A DNA stretch of 10,816 bases from JAGORL01 sp964372415 (lineage in GTDB: Bacteria; Patescibacteriota; Patescibacteriia; UBA9934). Positions 6,602 through 10,816 of this stretch are shown here, one piece after another; the first letter of the stretch is position 1; the number at the start of each line of letters is the position of its first letter. Where the stretch lies: NCBI GenBank assembly GCA_964372415.1, contig CAYJQH010000016.1:1-10816 (forward strand). The letters are read 5' to 3'. The notes below the pieces were generated by a model. It worked only from the letters and a program-made list of their open reading frames with translations, searched no databases and was not told the DNA's origin. The position numbers and the translations under genes are program-made.

Positions 6602-7810
6602 TTACTTTACTAAACGCACAAAATGCCGCTTCCCTTTTTGAAGAACGGCCGGGAGCGATGCATGGGTAATTTGTGTCATAATGTCCTTAACGACGACGTC
6701 ATCAAGGCGCACTCCGCCTTCCTCAACAACGCGACGGGCCTCGGATTTCGAAGTTGCGAGGCCAGAGGCGACGAGAACATCAAGAATGCCCATCGCCTTC
6801 CCTACGGAAAACTCAGCCATATCGGCTGGCTTTTCTTTTTTCTGGAAGACGTTTGTAAAGTTCTCGGCAGCTTTATCAGCAGCCGCAGCATCGTGGAACA
6901 TCGTCACCACATCCTTGGCGAGTTGAACCTTGAGGTCACGCGGATTGGCACCGGCCTTGAGCTGGAGCTTGAAGCCTTCAATCTCCTCGTTCGTGCGGTC
7001 AGTGACGAGCTCGAAATACGGCAAGATCATGCTATCGTCCATAGCCATGAGCTTGCCGAACATGTCCTCTGGAGTGTCGTTGATGGCCACGATGCCGCCT
7101 TCGGTCTTGCTCATCTTTTTGCCTTCGCTATTTGTGAGGAGCTTCAAAGCGACAACAAACTTTTCTTTTTGCTTGAGCTCCTTCATGAGTGTGCGGCCGG
7201 CCAGCATGTTGAACGTCTGATCATTGCCACCAATTTCGACGTCAACATTCATGGCTACCGAGTCGTACCCCTGCATGAGGGGGTACATAAACTCGTGGAA
7301 ATACACTGGCTTGTCATCGGCGAAACGCTTAGCGAACATGTCGCGCTCGCTCATCTGCTGCACCGTAAAATGACTGGCAAGTTCGACGACATCGGAAAAC
7401 GACATCTTGGATAACCACTTGTGATTGAACATCACTTTCACAGCATTAGGGGCGCGGAAGCGAAGAATTTTCGCTGCTTGTTTTTTGTAGGTGGCAGCAT
7501 TCTTCATGACCTCTTTGGCCGAGAGCTGCTGGCGGACCGCCATTTTGTCGGTCGGGTCACCAATCATGGCCGTAAAGGAACCGATGAGCAAAATCACTTC
7601 GTGGCCGAGTTCTTGGAACTCGCGAAGCTTCTTGAGCTGCAGCGCATGACCGATATGGAGATCTGGCGATGTCGGGTCAACGCCAACGTAAATGCGGAGC
7701 TTTTTGCCAGCCGAGAGTGCAGTGCGAAGTGCATCCGCGCTCGGGTAGACCTTTTCAACCCCACGCCTGAGCAATTGTTCAATTTTCGCCGAATCCGGTT
7801 GTTTTGCCAT
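6602..7810 (-). CDS. tyrS: tyrosine--tRNA ligase
   Basis: This 402-residue class I synthetase attaches tyrosine to tRNA-Tyr. The catalytic domain shows YVGVDPTSPDLHIGH with the HIGH motif at 52-55. GSFTAMIGDPT lies at about 77-87, GGNDQTFNML at about 194-203, and the signature KMSKT at 232-236. An S4 RNA-binding domain occupies about 340-402, containing ASGLATSKSEARRVVEEGGV. The arrangement resembles the TyrZ-like subgroup of bacterial TyrRS. ATG 7810 is preceded by AGAGG about 5 nt upstream, one of the few good ribosome sites in this cluster. It starts only 10 nt after the valS stop, so the two are almost certainly co-transcribed. The antisense strand is open in one frame for much of its length, which I regard as a composition effect. 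Confidence 0.97.
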   Translation of the reverse strand: MAKQPDSAKIEQLLRRGVEKVYPSADALRTALSAGKKLRIYVGVDPTSPDLHIGHALQLKKLREFQELGHEVILLIGSFTAMIGDPTDKMAVRQQLSAKEVMKNAATYKKQAAKILRFRAPNAVKVMFNHKWLSKMSFSDVVELASHFTVQQMSERDMFAKRFADDKPVYFHEFMYPLMQGYDSVAMNVDVEIGGNDQTFNMLAGRTLMKELKQKEKFVVALKLLTNSEGKKMSKTEGGIVAINDTPEDMFGKLMAMDDSMILPYFELVTDRTNEEIEGFKLQLKAGANPRDLKVQLAKDVVTMFHDAAAADKAAENFTNVFQKKEKPADMAEFSVGKAMGILDVLVASGLATSKSEARRVVEEGGVRLDDVVVKDIMTQITHASLPAVLQKGKRHFVRLVK

Positions 7811-7820
7811 ATAGCCTCTA

Positions 7821-10472
7821 TTATGCCCGAAGTGTTTCTTCTTGCTCTTTTAAACCTTTAAGTTTCGCCTTCGCCGTCACCAATTTCTCTTTTTCACTGT
7901 CGACGACGGCCGCAGGAGCATTCTTTACAAAGTCAGTGTTGGCCAGTTTCTTTTCTTGGGCCATGACGTATTTCTCTGTACTTTTAAGCTCTTTTGCCAA
8001 TTTTTCGAGCTCTTTTTTGACGTCCACAAGGCCTTCGAGCGGCACATGCATCATTTTTTTGCCCACAACCGCACTAACCGATTGTTCAGGCTTAACATTA
8101 TCGAACACAATATTTACTCGGGCGAGTGCCTCAAAATATCTGCTCACCTCTTCAAGCTCGGACTTCCCTTCGTAATGAACATCCATCTGCGCTCGAGGAT
8201 CAATTTTGTATTGAGCTCGGATACTTCTCGCAGCAGAAACACTTTCCTGCAGGAGCTGAAATGTTTGAAGATCTTTCTTTGAGGTCTTCACCTTATCAGC
8301 CTTCGGCCACCGAGCGACAAGGAGGAGTCCGCGATCAAACCTCTTATAGATCTCCTCGGTCACGAATGGCATAATTGGATGCCACAAAATCAAGAGGCGC
8401 TCGAGAACATAGTTTAGAACATCGTTCTTCTCACCTTCAATCTTAGCAATTTCAAGATACCAATCAGCGAAATCACTCCAGGTAAAATCACGCAGTACTT
8501 CAGCCGCTAGTGAGAAGTCATACTGCTCAAACAATTTTCCGACCTTTGCTGAGACTTCAGCGAAACGGGCAAGAATCCAACGATCAGCCAGGGTTTGCGG
8601 ACGGGCATCTTCTACATGTCGTAACCCGCCGGTCGACATGTCAATAAACCGAGAGATATTCCACACTTTGTTCACGAAGTTGCGGGCACCTTCGATCTTT
8701 TCCGTGTAGTAACGCGAATCGTTGCCCGGCGAAATACCGACGAGCAAACTGAGTCGTAGCGCATCGCAACCGTATTGCTCGATCACTTCAATAGGATCGA
8801 TACCGGTGCCGGACGATTTGGAAAACTTTTTACCATCCTTATCACGAAGGATTCCGTGAATGTACGCATCCCTGAAGGGGATCTCTTCAAGAGCGTAGGA
8901 GCTCATGAGAATCATACGCATGAGCCAGAGATACAAAATCTCGTAGCCCATCTGCATCCAGCTCGTGGGATGGAATGTCTTGAGGTCTTTTGTCTTCTCG
9001 GGCCAACCGAGGGTCGAGAACGTCCAAGAGCCGGAACTAAACCAGGTATCGAGGGTATCTTCGTCTTGCGTCCATCCCTTTCCTGGAGATTGAGTGCCAA
9101 CCTTGATCTCGTCGCCCTTATACCAGGCTGGTATACGGTGACCCCACCACAATTGACGCGACAAACACCAGTCGCGGAGATTATCGACGCGATCAAGGTA
9201 GAGCTTGCGGAAACGGTCTGGAGTAATGGTGACCTTTTGTTTGGCATCACCGTCTAAACCCGTCGTCACCGCATCACGCATGAGGTCACGCAACGTTTTG
9301 CCGCGCTTGGGAATAACCTTGTTCACGTCGAGCCACCATTGCGTCATCGGAATTGCCTCAATGACGTCGCCGTATCGATCGCTGGTGCCAACATTCTGAA
9401 CTACCTCTTTAATATCACCGCTTTCCTTACGCGGGTCTAGAAGCTGACGATCAATCAACCAAGACACGAACTCATCCCGCGCTTGTTCCACTGACAAACC
9501 TTTATACTTTTCGCCCGCCTCTTCGGTCATTCTGCCGTCAGCACCTATCACTTGAATGATGCCGATCGGTTCACCCTTAGCCTTCTGCTTTTCGTACATC
9601 GCGAAATCAATCGCGCTATGTGCGGGTGTGACACCAAGAGCTCCTGTGCCAAATTCTGGGTCGACGCTCTCATCAGCGATAATCTTTATCTCCAAAGGCT
9701 TAGCTGCACCGATATCAACTGTGAACGTTTGACCGATAAATTTTTTGTAGCGTTTATCCTTAGGGTGAACTGCCACGGCCGTGTCGCCCAACTTTGTTTC
9801 TGGTCGTGTTGAAGAGATGCGGATCGGGAACTCTTTAGAGTACTTAAAGGTATACAAAACCGAGGGGCGCTCAACGGTGACAATTTCATCGTCCGAACAG
9901 GTTGATTGACCTTTCACGGACCAATTCACCACGCGATAGCCACGATAAATTAACCCGTCTTTATACATGCGAGTAAACAATTCGTTCACCGCAGTGTTGC
10001 GCTGGTCATCAAAGGTATAGGCCAAGCGCGACCAGTCCGCACTGGTACCCATCTTCTTCACCTGATTTAAAATCGTGAATTTGGACTGCTCCGCAAATTC
10101 GCGAATTTTCTCCAGAAGGCCCTCTCGTCCCAATTCCTGACGAGGATTTTTCATGCCGGCCTGCATGAGCAACTTCTCAACCTTGGCCTGTGTAGCGATA
10201 GCGGCATGGTCCGTCCCAGGGACGAGCAGAACTTTCTTACCCTTAAGACGCTGATAGCGCGCCATGGCATCCATGAGGGAGTTCTCGAGCGCGTGGCCTA
10301 AATGTAAGACACCCGTAACATTCGGCGGCGGCATCATGATCGAAAAGGCCTCCTTACGGCTTTTCACGTCCGGGAGGTTGTCAGGGTTAAAAAAACCGCT
10401 GTCTGTCCAGAGTTTATAAAGAGCATCTTCAACGAGCTGGGGCTCGTAAGCCTTGGCCATTTCTGGGGGCAT
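7821..10472 (-). CDS. valS: valine--tRNA ligase
   Basis: This class I synthetase of about 883 residues attaches valine to tRNA-Val and hydrolyses mischarged threonine. Counting from ATG 10472, MPPPNVTGVLHLGH gives the HIGH motif as HLGH at 57-60. The CP1 editing domain contains STRPETKLGDTAVAVHP. DWCLSRQLWWGHRIPAWY follows, then the KMSKS loop as KFSKS at 549-553 (KKFSKSSGTGIDP). The anticodon-binding helical domain and a C-terminal coiled coil of about 65 residues, typical of ValRS, complete the protein. The VNW segment reads VNWSVKGQSTCSDDE, without the CPxC cysteines found in some ValRS. Reading continues upstream to a TTG at 10523, but the family N-terminus (MPPEMAKAYEPQLVEDALY) favours ATG 10472, or ATG 10460. 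It is the first gene of the minus-strand synthetase operon. Confidence 0.97.
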   Translation of the reverse strand: MPPEMAKAYEPQLVEDALYKLWTDSGFFNPDNLPDVKSRKEAFSIMMPPPNVTGVLHLGHALENSLMDAMARYQRLKGKKVLLVPGTDHAAIATQAKVEKLLMQAGMKNPRQELGREGLLEKIREFAEQSKFTILNQVKKMGTSADWSRLAYTFDDQRNTAVNELFTRMYKDGLIYRGYRVVNWSVKGQSTCSDDEIVTVERPSVLYTFKYSKEFPIRISSTRPETKLGDTAVAVHPKDKRYKKFIGQTFTVDIGAAKPLEIKIIADESVDPEFGTGALGVTPAHSAIDFAMYEKQKAKGEPIGIIQVIGADGRMTEEAGEKYKGLSVEQARDEFVSWLIDRQLLDPRKESGDIKEVVQNVGTSDRYGDVIEAIPMTQWWLDVNKVIPKRGKTLRDLMRDAVTTGLDGDAKQKVTITPDRFRKLYLDRVDNLRDWCLSRQLWWGHRIPAWYKGDEIKVGTQSPGKGWTQDEDTLDTWFSSGSWTFSTLGWPEKTKDLKTFHPTSWMQMGYEILYLWLMRMILMSSYALEEIPFRDAYIHGILRDKDGKKFSKSSGTGIDPIEVIEQYGCDALRLSLLVGISPGNDSRYYTEKIEGARNFVNKVWNISRFIDMSTGGLRHVEDARPQTLADRWILARFAEVSAKVGKLFEQYDFSLAAEVLRDFTWSDFADWYLEIAKIEGEKNDVLNYVLERLLILWHPIMPFVTEEIYKRFDRGLLLVARWPKADKVKTSKKDLQTFQLLQESVSAARSIRAQYKIDPRAQMDVHYEGKSELEEVSRYFEALARVNIVFDNVKPEQSVSAVVGKKMMHVPLEGLVDVKKELEKLAKELKSTEKYVMAQEKKLANTDFVKNAPAAVVDSEKEKLVTAKAKLKGLKEQEETLRA

Positions 10473-10483
10473 AGTTGGCTCAA

Positions 10484-10512
10484 AGTCTAAAGCTTGTACC
10501 AAAAAATGTCGA
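10484..10512 (-). promoter_or_regulatory. candidate near-leaderless promoter of valS
   Basis: On the minus strand TCGACA (10512-10507) matches the -35 consensus at 5 of 6 positions. After 17 bp comes TAGACT (10489-10484), matching the -10 at 4 of 6. The expected start near 10477 leaves only about 5 nt before ATG 10472, with no Shine-Dalgarno sequence. If correct, the synthetase operon starts on an almost leaderless mRNA. Confidence 0.45.
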
Positions 10513-10548
10513 GGGAGGCGCAAAAGTCACGGGCTGCGGAAAAATCGC

Positions 10549-10577
10549 TTGACTTTCTGAAAAATATTCTTTATTCT
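10549..10577 (+). promoter_or_regulatory. strong promoter of the leader/tRNA-like RNA
   Basis: TTGACT (10549-10554) and TATTCT (10572-10577) are separated by exactly 17 bp of AT-rich spacer. The expected start, about 7 nt downstream, is A10584. That is the first base of the 12-base leader segment complementary to the tRNA-like anticodon arm. The -10 box is identical to that of the gene at 178. It diverges from valS. Confidence 0.75.
10550..10563 (+). repeat. left copy of flanking direct repeat
   Basis: TGACTTTCTGAAAA matches 10772-10785 (TGACTTTCAGAAAA) at 13 of 14 positions. The copy overlaps the -35 box of the RNA promoter. Confidence 0.6.
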
Positions 10578-10583
10578 GTTTTT

Positions 10584-10690
10584 AACTAGATGGGGTTGTA
10601 TCTCTACAACTAAACTTCTGGTGACGCAATATACTCCCTAACTCCAATTGCGTGAGTTAGGGGGTTTATTGTTTTTATCCCGAGTCACCT
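10584..10690 (+). ncRNA. structured leader RNA upstream of the tRNA-like sequence
   Basis: No open reading frame is apparent. From the predicted start, the segments in order are as follows. A, AACTAGATGGGG, lies at 10584-10595. A local hairpin, GTTGTA/TACAAC with loop TCTC, lies at 10595-10610, followed by a UAAA linker. B, CTTCTGGTGAC, lies at 10615-10625. ACGCAAT (10624-10630) comes next, then an 11-bp terminator hairpin at 10634-10664 with a T-tract, then ATCCCGAGTCACCT running into the tRNA-like 5' end. A pairs with 10713-10724 (12 bp, one G-U). B pairs with 10726-10736 (10 of 11, one U-U). Together these contact both halves of the anticodon arm downstream. The order A-B-A'-B' is that of a pseudoknot. 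This could be a cis-acting precursor leader, an attenuator, or a short RNA of about 90 nt ending at the terminator. I do not recognise a known family. Confidence 0.55.
10634..10676 (+). terminator. intrinsic terminator/attenuator inside the leader
   Basis: CTCCCTAACTC (10634-10644) pairs with GAGTTAGGGGG (10654-10664): 11 bp including one T-G wobble, with a 9-nt loop. The T-rich tract TTTATTGTTTTT follows at 10665-10676. It lies between the promoter and the tRNA-like sequence, so full-length RNA requires read-through. The loop (10647-10653, ATTGCGT) is perfectly complementary to ACGCAAT at 10624-10630, which offers a competing fold or a loop pseudoknot. Confidence 0.7.
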
Positions 10691-10766
10691 GGGCTCGTGG
10701 AGGTAACGGTAACCTCATCTAGTTTGTCACCTGAAGATGCGGGTTCGACTCCCGTCGAGTCCACCA
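10691..10766 (+). tRNA. tRNA-like sequence with malformed anticodon arm (possibly tRNA-Asp GUC)
   Basis: The 76 nt have a 7-bp acceptor stem: GGGCTCG (10691-10697) with CGAGTCC (10756-10762), one G-U. Next come TG, a 4-bp D stem GAGG/CCTC with a GG-containing 9-nt loop, and a T arm GCGGG-TTCGACT-CCCGT. Discriminator A and an encoded CCA (10764-10766) complete it. The anticodon arm (10718-10734) is abnormal. By strict numbering the stem TCTAG/CCTGA has two central mismatches, the loop is TTTGTCA and the anticodon would be UGU (Thr) followed by C37. Allowing a bulged U10720, TC-AG pairs with CTGA and the loop TTTGTCAC contains the normal Asp sequence TTGTCAC. It could be an unusual or decayed tRNA-Asp, a tRNA mimic, or a tRNA affected by an assembly error. 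The 3' end resembles tmRNA ends, but the real D arm and 76-nt length argue against tmRNA. Confidence 0.6.
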
Positions 10767-10771
10767 AAATC

Positions 10772-10785
10772 TGACTTTCAGAAAA
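10772..10785 (+). repeat. right copy of flanking direct repeat
   Basis: TGACTTTCAGAAAA matches 10550-10563 at 13 of 14 positions, starting 6 nt after the CCA end. TTGACC (10786-10791) follows and might be a further -35-like box, but the window ends before a -10 box can be judged. No convincing terminator follows the tRNA-like sequence. Confidence 0.55.
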
Positions 10786-10816
10786 TTGACCGACTTTTTC
10801 GTTGGCGGCGCAAAGC

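Noticed and set aside
6623..7861. Long antisense open frames across tyrS (6623-7414 and 7421-7861, same frame)
   Set aside because: tyrS on the other strand is unmistakable. The antisense frame shows no domain and no credible start, and is explained by codon composition.
8775..9257. Plus-strand open frame inside valS
   Set aside because: It lies opposite conserved ValRS catalytic sequence and has no promoter or ribosome site. It is a shadow frame.
10473..10523. Extended valS N-terminus from TTG 10523
   Set aside because: The added residues do not resemble ValRS, and the candidate promoter overlaps this stretch. ATG 10472 fits the family.
10584..10736. Group I intron or similar ribozyme around the pseudoknot
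   Set aside because: The order of helices and spacing (long gap before A', one base between A' and B') does not match the P3/P7 arrangement, and no splice-site pairing is seen.
10584..10766. tmRNA (ssrA), conventional or permuted
   Set aside because: The CCA end looks similar, but the 5' acceptor strand is only 76 nt upstream with a true D arm. There is no tag reading frame, and the strand order is not that of permuted tmRNA.
1..10816. CRISPR array, insertion sequence or phage genes
   Set aside because: No regularly spaced repeats, transposase, integrase or phage structural proteins are visible in the window.

Overview
The window reads as ordinary bacterial chromosome from a metagenome-style assembly, with one scaffold gap of 10 Ns at 2624-2633. 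My best guess is a Candidate Phyla Radiation (Patescibacteria) bacterium. This rests on inference: a compact gene layout, many genes with weak or no Shine-Dalgarno signal, and a short, catalytically degenerate diacylglycerol-kinase-like protein of a type I associate with that group. No rRNA or marker gene settles the taxonomy.

Left part (1-1401). A terminator-like hairpin is followed by a good promoter and a small exported protein with an HEAAH zinc-protease motif. This gene converges, through back-to-back intrinsic terminators, with a minus-strand lipoprotein of unknown function. Both genes look more GC-rich than what follows.

Middle (1467-3602, plus strand). Three tightly packed genes encode a membrane-anchored DsbA-like thiol oxidoreductase (CPAC), a membrane protein that looks like two DoxX units in tandem (broken by the N gap), and a VKOR-family membrane protein. 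Together they form a plausible extracytoplasmic disulfide-forming module.

Right part (10472 down to 3577, minus strand). valS, tyrS, argS, a bactofilin and the degenerate lipid-kinase-like protein lie in one direction with short gaps, so they are probably co-transcribed, starting from a candidate near-leaderless valS promoter. A 17-bp hairpin made of 8-base repeats abuts the GTG start of the last gene.

Right edge (10549-10785, plus strand). Divergent from valS is the most unusual structure in the window. A strong promoter is predicted to start transcription at 10584. The leader contains a local hairpin and a complete intrinsic terminator, and is followed by a 76-nt tRNA-like sequence ending in CCA with good acceptor, D and T arms but a malformed anticodon arm. 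Two leader segments (10584-10595 and 10615-10625) are complementary to the two halves of that anticodon arm (10713-10724 and 10726-10736). They would form a long pseudoknot that covers it completely. Imperfect 14-base direct repeats flank the unit. I do not recognise this arrangement as a known RNA class.
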